From Pyxidicoccus caerfyrddinensis (GTDB lineage: Bacteria; Myxococcota; Myxococcia; Myxococcales; Myxococcaceae), in NCBI RefSeq assembly GCF_010894405.1, contig NZ_JAAIYA010000011.1, positions 1-64,000 on the forward strand: a DNA stretch of 64,000 nucleotides. Direction: 5' to 3'. The notes under the pieces were generated by a model. The model searched no databases, was not told the origin of the DNA, and worked only from the letters and a program-made list of their open reading frames with translations. Both the position numbers and the translations under genes were made by a program. This document shows positions 6,052 to 14,838 of this stretch, piece by piece (the first letter of the stretch is position 1; each line of letters begins with the position of its first letter).

Positions 6052-7899
6052 TTGGACTCGTTCTTCACCTCGCTCAACAAGCGCCAGAGCATGCTGCTCC
6101 TGACGGCCGTGACGTTCGGCGGTCAGGACAGCCTCGGCGCGTTGGAGCACCTCCCGGAAGAGGAGTCCGCGCTGCTGCGTCACCGCGCGCAGGAAATCCT
6201 CCAGATTCCGCGTGAGAAGCGCATCCCCGCGCTGGTGCAGGAAATCAAGCGGCTGGTGAAGGACCGGCGCGGGCAGCTGTGGAGCGCCGAGCCGGAGCGG
6301 CTGGCGGCGCTGCTGCAGCGTGAGCGCGGGGCCCTGGTGGAGGTGGTGCTGCGCGCGCTGCCGGGCACGCTGGCGGACGCGGTGCGCACGCACCTGCCGC
6401 CCGCGCGCGTGAAGCTCACCCGCGAGGTGCGGCCCCAGGTGCTGGACATCGTCCGGTGGAAGCTGGAGGAGGTGCTGGCGCGCGAGGCGGCGGCGCAGCA
6501 GGCCGCGGGCTTCAAGTTCTCCGACGTGCTCCAGCTCCAGCAGCGCGAGCTGCTCACCGTCTGCGACAGGCTGGGCGCGCGCGTGCTGGGGCCGGCCATG
6601 GCGGGCCTGCCGGATGCGGAGCGCGAGTCCCTCTTCGAGCCGCTGCCGCCGGACCTGCGGCTGCTGGCCAACAAGTCCGTGGCGGCCAACGCCCCGCGCA
6701 AGCTGCCGGAGGAGGACGCCCGCGCGCAGTTGGAGGTGCACGAGGGGCTGAAGAGCCTCGCGGGCGCCATCCGCAGCGCGGGCGTGCAGCGGCTGGCGCG
6801 CGCGTGCGTGGCGCAGTCCCCGGAGTTCGCCGCGCGCATGCTGGAGAAGTACCGCGGCGAGTTCGGCGCCCTCATCGCGAAGTGGGTGCGCGAGGAGCGC
6901 ATCCGCCCCACCGCCCGGGGCGACGGTGGCCGCACCGACATCGTCATGGACCTGGAGCGGCTGGCCACGCGCGGCCTCATCGAGCGGCCGGTGCGCCTGG
7001 CGTCCCAGCCGCCGCCGCGCCAGTCCGCGATGCTTCCTCCGCCGCCCGGTGCGCGCAAGGCCGCCGCGGCGCCCTCCCGGGCGGCCCCGGCCGCCGCGCC
7101 CGAGGCCCGCCCGGCGCCGCGCGCGTCCATGGCCAGCCCCGCCGCGTCCCGGCAGGGGCCCGCCGCGTCGAGCGCTGTCCGCCGCGACATCATGGCCGAG
7201 CGCGCCGCCCGGAACGCAGGGGCCCTCACCAACCGCGAGGGCTCGCGCGTGGCGCCCGGGCCGAAGAAGCCCGGCGAGCCGGGTGGCTCGGCCGTGCACC
7301 GGGTGCCGGTGCCGCCCCGCCGCGAGTCCGCCATCGCCACCCCCGCCGGCCGTCGCGAGGCCGGCGCGCCGGAGCCCCGGCCGTCGCGTGCCGCGCGGGC
7401 GGACCCGGAGGGCGCCCGCATCGGCCCTCCGCCCTCGCGCCTGGGCCAGCGGGAAGGCCGGCGGCCGGATGACCCGGAGACGAGCCCCGAGCCCGGCCGG
7501 GAGCGCTCCCGCGTCTCGGGCGGCGAGTCTCGGGTGCAGTCGCGGCCCCCGGAGGAGCTGTCCCGGGCCTCGAAGATGCGGCCCCGGCCGGAGCCGGAGC
7601 CGGAGCCCGAGCCGCGCCGCTCCCGGGACGCGGGTGAGGATCCTGAAGGCTCGCGGGTGTTCCGCTCGCGGGGCTCCGTGCCCCGGGCGCGGGGCGGGGG
7701 CCCGCCGGAGGAGTCCGCGCCGGAGCGGCCTCCCCGGGTGCTGGCCGGGCGGGCGACCACGTCTCCCGGCCAGGGCTCCGCGTCCGCCCCCCGGGGAGAG
7801 GGGACGTCGGTGCAGCGCCGGCCCCGTTCCCCGTCCGGAACCGACCGTCCGGTGCCTCCGGGCGCGGGTGGGCGTGGACCGAAGGGCGGAACGCGCTAG
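6052..7899 (+). CDS. SctK-position T3SS protein with FliG-like helical repeats and a long basic tail
   Basis: A 615-residue protein; the TTG start follows a GAGGTGA ribosome site. It sits between sctJ and sctL, the position of sctK in injectisomes and of fliG in flagella. The first 330 residues are helical, with segments such as LGALEHLPEEESALLRHRAQ and ALVEVVLRALPGTLADAVRT that recall FliG armadillo-type repeats. Residues about 335-615 are an Arg/Pro/Ser/Glu-rich, certainly disordered tail. SctK proteins are about 200-240 residues, so the tail is exceptional. I infer a cytoplasmic adaptor between the basal body and the sorting platform; homology to SctK or FliG is weak by eye. Confidence 0.6.
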   Translation: MDSFFTSLNKRQSMLLLTAVTFGGQDSLGALEHLPEEESALLRHRAQEILQIPREKRIPALVQEIKRLVKDRRGQLWSAEPERLAALLQRERGALVEVVLRALPGTLADAVRTHLPPARVKLTREVRPQVLDIVRWKLEEVLAREAAAQQAAGFKFSDVLQLQQRELLTVCDRLGARVLGPAMAGLPDAERESLFEPLPPDLRLLANKSVAANAPRKLPEEDARAQLEVHEGLKSLAGAIRSAGVQRLARACVAQSPEFAARMLEKYRGEFGALIAKWVREERIRPTARGDGGRTDIVMDLERLATRGLIERPVRLASQPPPRQSAMLPPPPGARKAAAAPSRAAPAAAPEARPAPRASMASPAASRQGPAASSAVRRDIMAERAARNAGALTNREGSRVAPGPKKPGEPGGSAVHRVPVPPRRESAIATPAGRREAGAPEPRPSRAARADPEGARIGPPPSRLGQREGRRPDDPETSPEPGRERSRVSGGESRVQSRPPEELSRASKMRPRPEPEPEPEPRRSRDAGEDPEGSRVFRSRGSVPRARGGGPPEESAPERPPRVLAGRATTSPGQGSASAPRGEGTSVQRRPRSPSGTDRPVPPGAGGRGPKGGTR

Positions 7900-7923
7900 C
7901 ATCCGGTCCCCAAGGAGCAGCCC

Positions 7924-8598
7924 ATGGCGATCGGCAAGGTGATCAAAGGTGACGGGACGGCGGAGCCGGGCCTCGCGTCGGAGCGGCCCGCGCTGAGGCC
8001 TCCCCGCGCCGGCGTGATGAACGCCGAGGTCTTCGAGGCCCGGCAGGGCGCGCAGGCCATCCTCGAGGATGCCCAGCGCGAGAAGGAGCGCATCCTCGCC
8101 GAGGCCCTGCGCGAGCGCGATGAGCTGCTGGCGAAGACGCGGGATCAGGGCCGCCAGGAGGGCCTGGCGCAGGCCACGGAGATCATCCTCCGCGCGAAGA
8201 TGCAGGCCGGCGAGCTGCTCGGCACCTACGAGAAGGACGTCGTCGCGCTGTCCCTGCGGATGGCGGAGAAAATCATTGGCCGGAGCCTGGAGAAGGACCC
8301 GGACCTGATGGTGGAGCTGTGTGCGTCCGCCATCGAGAACCTGCGCAGCGCGCGGGCCATGGTGCTGCGGGTGCACCCGAAGACGGCGGCGGTGCTGCGC
8401 GCCAAGAAGCCCGTGCTGATGGAGCTCATCGGCCGCGCGGTGGACCTGGCCATCAAGGAAGACCCCGAAGTCGCCCCGGTGGGCTGCATCGTCCAGACGG
8501 AGTTCGGCACAGTGGACGCGCAGCTGCCCACCCAGCTCGAGATGCTCCAGAACATCCTCCTTCCGGACCCGAACGGCCGGAAGGACGGGCCGGCCTGA
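7924..8598 (+). CDS. sctL: T3SS stator protein SctL (FliH family)
   Basis: A 224-residue protein. A coiled-coil with heavy Glu/Arg content spans about residues 38-100 (ILEDAQREKERILAEALRER), followed by the FliH/YscL C-terminal domain (ALSLRMAEKIIGRSLEKDPD and VAPVGCIVQTEFGTVDAQL). It links the ATPase SctN to the SctQ platform and regulates its activity. The gene is 24 bases past the previous stop with an AGGAG ribosome site, and 15 bases before sctN. Confidence 0.93.
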   Translation: MAIGKVIKGDGTAEPGLASERPALRPPRAGVMNAEVFEARQGAQAILEDAQREKERILAEALRERDELLAKTRDQGRQEGLAQATEIILRAKMQAGELLGTYEKDVVALSLRMAEKIIGRSLEKDPDLMVELCASAIENLRSARAMVLRVHPKTAAVLRAKKPVLMELIGRAVDLAIKEDPEVAPVGCIVQTEFGTVDAQLPTQLEMLQNILLPDPNGRKDGPA

Positions 8599-8613
8599 GA
8601 GGGAACGGCGACC

Positions 8614-9927
8614 ATGGCTCTCGACCTTTCGCGCTACTTCGACCTCATCAAGGAAGCGCAGCTGGTGCGCGTCCGGGGCCGTGTCACCGAGCTGACCGGC
8701 CTCATCATCAAGGCCAGCGTGCCCAACGTCCGCGTGGGCGAGCTGGTGCTCATCAAGACCCGCAATCGCACCGCGGTGAAGGCGGAGGTGGTGGGCTTCC
8801 AGGGCGACGAGGTCATGCTCATGCCCCTGGGCGAGCTGCACGGCATCGGCCCGGACAGCGAGGTGGTGCCCACCGGCAAGCCGCTGAGCATCAAGTGCGG
8901 CGAGGCGCTCCTGGGCCGCGTCCTCAACGGCATCGGTGAGCCCATGGACGGCAGCCCGCTGCCCACCGACGGGCTCATCGACTGGTCCGTGGACCGCGAC
9001 TGCCCGGACCCCTTCACCCGCCAGCGCATCGAACGGCCGCTGCCCCTGGGCGTGCGCTGCATCGACGGGCTCCTCACGGTGGGCGAGGGTCAGCGCGTGG
9101 GCCTTTTCGCAGGCTCCGGCGTGGGCAAGTCCACGCTGATGGGACAGATAGCGCGCAACACCAAGGCGGACCTCTGCGTCGTGGCCCTCATCGGCGAGCG
9201 TGGCCGCGAGGTGCGCGAGTTCATCGAGGACGCCATGGGCGAGGAGGGCATGAAGCGCTCCGTGCTGGTGTGCGCCACCTCGGACCAGCCCAGCCTCGTG
9301 CGTCTGCGCGCCGCCTACGTGGCCACGGCCATCGCCGAGTACTTCCGGGAGCGCGGCGGCAACGTGCTCTTCATGCTCGACACGGTGACACGTCTGGCCC
9401 GCGCCCAGCGTGAGATTGGCCTTGCCGTCGGTGAGCCCCCGGCCCGTCAGGGCTACCCGCCGAGCGTGTTCTCCATGCTGCCGCGCATCCTGGAGCGCAC
9501 GGGCAACTCACTGAAGGGCAAGTGCACCGCCATCTACACCTGCCTCGTGGCCGGCGGTGACATGGAAGAGCCCATCGCCGACGAGGTCCGCGGTATTCTC
9601 GACGGCCACTTCATCCTCAACCGTGCCCTCGGCGAGCGCAACCAGTGGCCCGCCATGGACGTGCTCGCCAGCCTCAGCCGTGTGATGAGCGGCATCGTCA
9701 GCAAGGAGCACAAGAAGGCCGCCGGAACGCTGCGCGAGCTGCTCTCCACGTACGAGAAGCAGCGAGACCTCATCCTCCTGGGCGCCTACCAGTACGGGAC
9801 GGACCCCCGCACGGACCGGGCCATCGACAAGTACGACGCCATCATCGACTTCCTCAAGCAGGACACCCACTCGAACTCCGAATTCGAGGACACGGTGGCG
9901 CAGCTCATCGCCCTCTTCGAGGAGTGA
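8614..9927 (+). CDS. sctN: T3SS ATPase SctN
   Basis: A 437-residue ATPase of the FliI/YscN family, full length. An F1-like beta-barrel domain is followed by Walker A AGSGVGKST at about residues 166-174, the family IGERGREVREF motif near 195-205, and Walker B VLFMLDTVTR near 255. The C-terminal helical domain is complete. It forms a hexamer at the export gate and detaches chaperones and unfolds substrates. It lies directly after sctL, as in most injectisomes and flagella. Confidence 0.97.
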   Translation: MALDLSRYFDLIKEAQLVRVRGRVTELTGLIIKASVPNVRVGELVLIKTRNRTAVKAEVVGFQGDEVMLMPLGELHGIGPDSEVVPTGKPLSIKCGEALLGRVLNGIGEPMDGSPLPTDGLIDWSVDRDCPDPFTRQRIERPLPLGVRCIDGLLTVGEGQRVGLFAGSGVGKSTLMGQIARNTKADLCVVALIGERGREVREFIEDAMGEEGMKRSVLVCATSDQPSLVRLRAAYVATAIAEYFRERGGNVLFMLDTVTRLARAQREIGLAVGEPPARQGYPPSVFSMLPRILERTGNSLKGKCTAIYTCLVAGGDMEEPIADEVRGILDGHFILNRALGERNQWPAMDVLASLSRVMSGIVSKEHKKAAGTLRELLSTYEKQRDLILLGAYQYGTDPRTDRAIDKYDAIIDFLKQDTHSNSEFEDTVAQLIALFEE

Positions 9928-9989
9928 TCCGGGGCAGGCCCCCGGGGCAGGGGTGCGCGGCGGGAATTCCGGGTTAGGATGGGGCCACA

Positions 9990-10478
9990 ATGCCCCCGTA
10001 TCGGTTGCAAGCCCTGCAGGACATTCGCGCCCGGGCCAAGGAGGAGGCCGAGCAGGCCTTCTCCGCCGCCATCAAGGCCCTGGAGAAGGAGAAGGCGGAG
10101 CTCCAGCGGCTCATCGACGACCTGGAGCGCCGCAAGCGCGAGCGCAAGGCGAAGGTCGCCGCCTACCTCAAGGAGGTCATCAGCAAGGGTGCCGGCATCA
10201 ACGGCATGAACATGATGAACCGCTTCGAGGAGCGCCTGAAGGACGAGGAGGCGCAGGTGGCCCTGGAGGTGGAGCGCCAGAAGGAGTCGGTGAAGGTGGC
10301 CGAGAAGCTGGTGGAGAAGCGGCGCCAGGAGATGGCGGACGCGGCCATGGAGCTCAAGGCCATCGAGAAGCACAAGGAGAACTGGCAGAAGCAGGTGAAG
10401 TACGAGCGCCAACAGCGCGAGGAGCTGAACCAGGAGGAGATTGGCAACGCCTTGTTCCTGGCTCGGCAGCGCAAGTAA
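9990..10478 (+). CDS. sctO: T3SS central stalk protein SctO (FliJ/YscO family)
   Basis: A 162-residue, almost wholly helical, highly charged protein predicted to form an antiparallel coiled coil (YRLQALQDIRARAKEEAEQA; KEEAEQAFSAAIKALEKEKA). Size, composition and position after sctN match YscO/FliJ, which plugs the ATPase ring and contacts SctV. Sequence conservation in this family is low, so the call rests mainly on synteny and architecture. Confidence 0.85.
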   Translation: MPPYRLQALQDIRARAKEEAEQAFSAAIKALEKEKAELQRLIDDLERRKRERKAKVAAYLKEVISKGAGINGMNMMNRFEERLKDEEAQVALEVERQKESVKVAEKLVEKRRQEMADAAMELKAIEKHKENWQKQVKYERQQREELNQEEIGNALFLARQRK

Positions 10479-10511
10479 CCTGCCGCCACCCCACCCCTCG
10501 GGAAAGAAGTC

Positions 10512-11402
10512 ATGAGCCGAGTCGACGACGACCGCGAAGCAGCGCGCCTGGCCGAGCGCATCATGCAGGAGAAGAAGCTCGCCGAGGGCCAGGCGAAGAA
10601 GCGTCAGGAGGGTGCCACCGCCTTCCAGAAGCTGATGCAGCAGCCGCAGGCCCAGACGCCCGCGGGGCCCCAGACGCCCGCGCAGCCCCAGGGCAACCTG
10701 GGCCGCTCCGTGCTGGCGAAGGCGATGCAGCAGGGGAAGACCTTCGGCGAGAAGCTGCAGCAGCCGTCCACGGGCGGCGGCGAGGCGGCGAACCAGGCGG
10801 GACGGCGCGCGGACTCGGGCGCGACGGAGGCCCGCTCCGGCTCGCGCGCGTCGGACGCGAAGGAGACCAAGCGCTCCTCGGAGCTTCGCGACAAGGACCT
10901 GAGCAACGCGGAGACCGCGCAGGGACAGGTCAACTCGGAGAGGGGCGCCGCCATCCGGGCGGACGCCGACGCGGGCGGTGGCAAGGGCAGCAGCGGCGGG
11001 GGAGGGAAGGACAAGAAGGAGGGCGGGGGGACGGAGATGGGCCCCGGCTTCCGCTTCAACCCCGCGCTGATGGCGCCGGTGCCGGTGGCCAAGCCCAAGG
11101 ACACGGCGGGCTCCGAGCGGCTGCGCGCCCTGGCCAGCGAGATTGCGCAGAAGATCGTCGACCGCATCCGGGTGGGCACCAACGCCGCCGGCAACGCCGA
11201 GTTCCAGATTGAACTGCGCGGCGACGTCATGGGCGGGCTGTCCATCAAGGTCAGCGCGCGCAACGGGAAGATTTCCGCCGCCTTCAGCGGCTCCAACCGC
11301 GAGGTGCTCAAGCAGTTGGAAGAGCACAGTGAGGGCCTGCGCACCGCGCTGGGCGGTCGCGGCCTGAGGTTGGAGGACCTGAAGTTCGAGGCGAAGACAT
11401 GA
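10512..11402 (+). CDS. sctP: T3SS needle-length ruler SctP (FliK family)
   Basis: A 296-residue protein. Residues 1-190 are Gln/Ala/Lys/Gly-rich and disordered (the expected extended ruler). The C-terminal about 85 residues form the FliK/YscP substrate-switch domain (EFQIELRGDVMGGLSIKVSA; GSNREVLKQLEEHSEGLRTA). It sets needle or hook length and switches export specificity through SctU. Its presence argues that the system builds an extracellular polymer. The stop overlaps the sctQ start (ATGA). Confidence 0.85.
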   Translation: MSRVDDDREAARLAERIMQEKKLAEGQAKKRQEGATAFQKLMQQPQAQTPAGPQTPAQPQGNLGRSVLAKAMQQGKTFGEKLQQPSTGGGEAANQAGRRADSGATEARSGSRASDAKETKRSSELRDKDLSNAETAQGQVNSERGAAIRADADAGGGKGSSGGGGKDKKEGGGTEMGPGFRFNPALMAPVPVAKPKDTAGSERLRALASEIAQKIVDRIRVGTNAAGNAEFQIELRGDVMGGLSIKVSARNGKISAAFSGSNREVLKQLEEHSEGLRTALGGRGLRLEDLKFEAKT

Positions 11403-12976
11403 GCATGGAGCCCGACGACGACGGGCCCGGAACGCACGAGCGGACGATGCTGGTGGACGTCCGCGAGCTGCGGATCCGCCCGGAGCGTCCACCCGAGCGC
11501 CAGGAGCGCGCGCCCGAGCGTCCCGAGCGCGCACCCGAGCGTCCCGAGCGTCAGGAGCGCGAGCCGTCGCGGTACGAGCGCGCGCCGGAGCGTCAGGAGC
11601 GTGCCCCCGAGCGTCAGGAGCGCGAGCCGTCGCGGTATGAGCGCGCGCCGGAGCGTCAGGAGCGCGAGCCCTCACGGTACGAGCGCCAGCTGCCGGAGCG
11701 GCCCGCGAAGCCGGAGCGGCCCTGGCGTCCGTTCATGTTCCGCAACCTGGAGAAGGTCTCCCGGGCGCAGGGCATGCTCGCGGAGCGGCTGCGCTGGCTG
11801 ACGCCGGCGGAAGGCTCGCTCTCCGGGGTGGCCACGCGGCTCAAGGAGCTCTTCGACGCCCCGGTCAGCCTGTCGCTGGAATCCGTGCAGGTGCGGCCCA
11901 TGGCCGAGCTGCGGCGCTTCCTGGGCGACCCCACGTTCCTGGCGGTGCTGGCGCCGGGCGCGCTCCAGGGGCGGGCGGTGCTGGAGGTGGAGCTGGCGCT
12001 CGCGCACGCGGCGGTGGACATGCTGCTGGGCGGCGCGGGCGAGATGGTGGGCCTGAGGCCGCTGACGGACATCGAGGAGGGCGTGATGGGCTACGTCGTC
12101 CTCGAGGCCCTCAAGGTGCTGGTGCCCACGCTGCAGCAGGCGGTACCCCGGCCCCGGCTGGACGGCGTGGCGCGGGGCGTGGACGAGGTGTCCGCGCGCC
12201 TGGGCGACGACGGGCCCATGCTGGCGGTCCACCTGCACGCCACGCTGGGGCCGCATGGCGGCATGGTGCGGCTGGTGGTTCCCGCGGCGGTGCTGGAGGC
12301 GGCCGAGCCGGTGGTGGAGAGCGCCCAGCGGCGCGCCCGGCTGAAGGCGGACCTGCAGGCGAATGCCAGCCGGCTGTCCGCGGTGCGCAGCTGGCTGCGG
12401 GCGGAGATTGGCACGGCGGAGATTTCAGCGCAGGACCTGTCGAGCCTGCGCGTGAAGGACGTGCTGCTGGTGGACGCGCTGTCGGCGCGGCCGGACCGGG
12501 GCGAGCCCGGCACGGCGCAGCTCCGGGTGGGCTCGGGGCGCGCGGGCCGCGCGGACGCGGAGGTGTTCATCGAGAATGGACGCTACCGGGCGCGCATCAC
12601 CGACCTCGTCTCCGGGGAGCCGGGCCACCCGCGCTCGGCGGGGGAAGAGGGCTCGGGGGCGGAAGAACCAGAGGACTTCACCAACCCGGAGCTGGACATG
12701 CCTCCGGAACTGGAAGGGGCGGCCTTGGACGAGTTGAACAAGCCGGACGGAAGCGACCTGCTCGGCGATGTGCCCCTGCAGATTGCCGTGGAGCTGGCGC
12801 GCGTGCCCGTCACGGCGCAGCAGGTGGTGGGGATGCGCGCGGGCCAGGTGCTCGAGCTGAACCGCGGCCCGGGTGAGCCGGTGGAGCTGTCCGTCAACGG
12901 CAAGGTGGTGGCCCGGGGCGAGCTGGTCGAGGTGGAAGGCCAGCTCGGCGTGCGCATCATCGCCCTGGCGGGGTGA
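11399..12976 (+). CDS. sctQ: T3SS sorting-platform protein SctQ (SPOA domain)
   Basis: A 525-residue protein. Residues about 20-105 are a repeat of RPERQER, APERQER and EPSRYER units. Residues about 115-440 correspond to the YscQ/FliM-like region. The C-terminal SPOA (FliN) domain (VPLQIAVELARVPVTAQQVV through LGVRIIALAG) spans about residues 455-525. SctQ forms the cytoplasmic pods that gather substrates. The start overlaps the sctP stop; an ATG at 11405 is equally possible. The Arg/Glu/Pro repeat is absent from ordinary SctQ. Confidence 0.9.
   Translation: MSMEPDDDGPGTHERTMLVDVRELRIRPERPPERQERAPERPERAPERPERQEREPSRYERAPERQERAPERQEREPSRYERAPERQEREPSRYERQLPERPAKPERPWRPFMFRNLEKVSRAQGMLAERLRWLTPAEGSLSGVATRLKELFDAPVSLSLESVQVRPMAELRRFLGDPTFLAVLAPGALQGRAVLEVELALAHAAVDMLLGGAGEMVGLRPLTDIEEGVMGYVVLEALKVLVPTLQQAVPRPRLDGVARGVDEVSARLGDDGPMLAVHLHATLGPHGGMVRLVVPAAVLEAAEPVVESAQRRARLKADLQANASRLSAVRSWLRAEIGTAEISAQDLSSLRVKDVLLVDALSARPDRGEPGTAQLRVGSGRAGRADAEVFIENGRYRARITDLVSGEPGHPRSAGEEGSGAEEPEDFTNPELDMPPELEGAALDELNKPDGSDLLGDVPLQIAVELARVPVTAQQVVGMRAGQVLELNRGPGEPVELSVNGKVVARGELVEVEGQLGVRIIALAG
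11497..11701 (+). repeat. Coding tandem repeat (PERQER units) in sctQ
   Basis: About ten degenerate 18-21-base units of the type CCCGAGCGTCAGGAGCGC encode APERQER and EPSRYER. The larger unit APERQEREPSRYER recurs three times almost unchanged at the DNA level, so it is probably variable in copy number between strains. Confidence 0.8.
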
Positions 12977-13054
12977 TGCCCGGAGAGAGCAGGCGAGCAG
13001 TCGGGCGGGGCCCGTGGCGGTCCTCCGGCCGATGAACTAGCCTCGCCCCCAACC

Positions 13055-13723
13055 ATGGCAGTCCTCCGCCCCCCTCTCATGCGCCTGCTGCTCGGTGCCG
13101 CGCTGGTGCTCACGGCGCCCACCGTCCTGGCGCAGGCTCCTTCCGCGCCCGTGCCGCCCGGTGGCGACGCGCCCGCCGCGAAGGCCACGCCCGCAGCGGT
13201 GGCGCCCGTTGCCCAACCGGCGCCCGCCGCGTCCGCTCCGACGGAGCCCGCGAAGGCCGCGCCCGCTCCCGCCGACACGTGGGAGGACCCCACGGTCGAC
13301 GCGTCCATCGACGCGACGACGGGAGCAGGGGAGGAGCCGGAGAGCCTGGGCTGGACGCTCGTCCGGACGCTGCTGGTGCTGGGCGCGGTGGTGGCGTCCA
13401 TCTACCTCACGCTGAACGTGGGCCTGCGCCGGTTGATGGGGTTGCAGGCGATGGCCGCGGGCCGTCAGCCGCTGGTCTCCGTGGTGGAGCGGCTGCCGTT
13501 GGACCAGCGCCGCAGCCTCTTCGTGGTGAAGGCCGCGGACGAATATCTCCTGGTGGGCGGCGGCGAGGCCGGTCTGCAGTTGCTGTCGAAGCTGGATTCG
13601 GAAGCGGTGGAGCGCATCCGTGCGCAGCGCCCGCAGACGAACGTGGTCCCCCTGAGCCCCTTCCTCCAGAAGCTCCTCTCCCGCCGCTCCGGCGGTTCGC
13701 CCTCCCAGCCCCCCGGCGCCTGA
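13055..13723 (+). CDS. FliO-like export-gate assembly protein
   Basis: A 222-residue protein with a signal-like N-terminus (MRLLLGAALVLTAPTVLA), a Pro/Ala-rich linker (about residues 28-90), one transmembrane helix (WTLVRTLLVLGAVVASIYLT) and a FliO domain (SVVERLPLDQRRSLFVVKAA, then YLLVGGGEAGLQLLSKLD). FliO is the flagellar chaperone for FliP assembly, and this gene lies immediately before sctR, the FliP homologue. Ordinary injectisomes have no FliO. The call is from pattern and context; the start could be ATG 13055 or 13079. Confidence 0.8.
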   Translation: MAVLRPPLMRLLLGAALVLTAPTVLAQAPSAPVPPGGDAPAAKATPAAVAPVAQPAPAASAPTEPAKAAPAPADTWEDPTVDASIDATTGAGEEPESLGWTLVRTLLVLGAVVASIYLTLNVGLRRLMGLQAMAAGRQPLVSVVERLPLDQRRSLFVVKAADEYLLVGGGEAGLQLLSKLDSEAVERIRAQRPQTNVVPLSPFLQKLLSRRSGGSPSQPPGA

Positions 13724-13733
13724 AGACCTTCCC

Positions 13734-14561
13734 GTGCACACCCCGCTCTCCGCCCGCCCCCTCCTTCCGCGCATCCCGCCCTGGCTGTTCGCGGCCGCGG
13801 TCTCGCTCAATCCCCTCATCGCGCTCGCCGTGCCGAAGAAGGGCGGAGCCGCCCTTCCCGACGCCGTGGCCAACGAGGCGGTGAACAGCGACTCGTTCAC
13901 CTCGCGCCCGCTCATCCTCATCCTCGCGCTCGCCGCCATGGGCCTCGTGCCCTTCGCGCTGATGATGGTGACGAGCTTCGTGAAGATTTCCGTGGTGCTC
14001 TCCATCGTCCGCTCGGCGCTGGGCACCCAGCAGATTCCGCCCACCCAGGTGATTACGGGCCTGGCGGTCATCCTCACCGTCTACATCATGGCCCCCGTGG
14101 GTCAGGAGATGTACCGGGCGGCGGGCGTGGACATCTGGTCCAAGGGGCCCGGCGTGTTCTCCTCGGAGACGGTGGGCACGATGCTCGGCGCGGCCGGCAA
14201 GTCCAAGGAGCCGCTGCGCGCGTGGCTGATGAAGAAGGTCACCAACAAGGACCGCTCGCTCTTCTTCAACCTCGCCAAGAAGATGCGCAAGGGCGAGGAC
14301 CGCGACGCCATCCAGAGTGATGACTTCATGGTCATCATCCCGGCGTTCGTGGTGTCCGAATTGAAGGAGGCCTTCCAAATAGGCTTCCTCCTCTTCGTCC
14401 CATTCATCGTCATCGACATGGTGGTGGCCAACATCCTGCTGGCGCTCGGCATGCACATGCTGTCGCCGACCACCATCTCCATGCCGTTCAAGCTGCTCCT
14501 CTTTGTGCTCGTGGACGGCTGGTACCTCATCGCCAAGGGCCTGGTCGTCGGCTACCTGTAG
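13734..14561 (+). CDS. sctR: T3SS export gate protein SctR (FliP family)
   Basis: A 275-residue protein with a GTG start 10 bases after the FliO-like gene. It has an N-terminal signal-like hydrophobic segment as in FliP, then four membrane helices with family signatures (LVPFALMMVTSFVKISVVLS; IIPAFVVSELKEAFQIGFLL; FVPFIVIDMVVANILLALGM). Five copies form the core of the export gate. The cleavable-signal form is typical of flagellar FliP. Confidence 0.95.
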   Translation: MHTPLSARPLLPRIPPWLFAAAVSLNPLIALAVPKKGGAALPDAVANEAVNSDSFTSRPLILILALAAMGLVPFALMMVTSFVKISVVLSIVRSALGTQQIPPTQVITGLAVILTVYIMAPVGQEMYRAAGVDIWSKGPGVFSSETVGTMLGAAGKSKEPLRAWLMKKVTNKDRSLFFNLAKKMRKGEDRDAIQSDDFMVIIPAFVVSELKEAFQIGFLLFVPFIVIDMVVANILLALGMHMLSPTTISMPFKLLLFVLVDGWYLIAKGLVVGYL

Positions 14562-14574
14562 GAAGGCACCCCCC

Positions 14575-14838
14575 ATGAATCAGCTCACGTTCATTACCCA
14601 GGAGGCCCTCTTCCTGGTGCTCGTCGTGTCGGCGCCGCCGGTCCTCACGAGCCTCCTGGTGGGTTTCCTCATCTCCGTGTTCCAGGCCACCACGCAGATC
14701 CAGGAGCAGACGCTCACCTTCGCGCCCAAGGTCGTCATCGTCTTCGGCGTGCTGGCCATGACAGGGCCGTGGATTGGCAGCCAGCTGTTGCGCTTCACCT
14801 TCCACGTCTTCGACAGGTTCCCCGCGCTGATTCGATGA
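14575..14838 (+). CDS. sctS: T3SS export gate protein SctS (FliQ family)
   Basis: An 87-residue protein with two transmembrane helices and the conserved GFLISVFQATTQIQEQTLTF motif of FliQ/SctS. The start is ATG 14575, 13 bases after sctR; a longer upstream reading lacks support. Four copies pack around SctR5T1 in the export gate. The stop overlaps the start of sctT (ATGA). Confidence 0.95.
   Translation: MNQLTFITQEALFLVLVVSAPPVLTSLLVGFLISVFQATTQIQEQTLTFAPKVVIVFGVLAMTGPWIGSQLLRFTFHVFDRFPALIR

Noticed and set aside
5905..8841. A 978-codon minus-strand frame opposite the SctK-position gene, sctL and the start of sctN
   Set aside because: It is the antisense shadow of three well-supported genes; its product is His/Arg/Leu/Gln-rich without domains, a typical artefact of high GC content.
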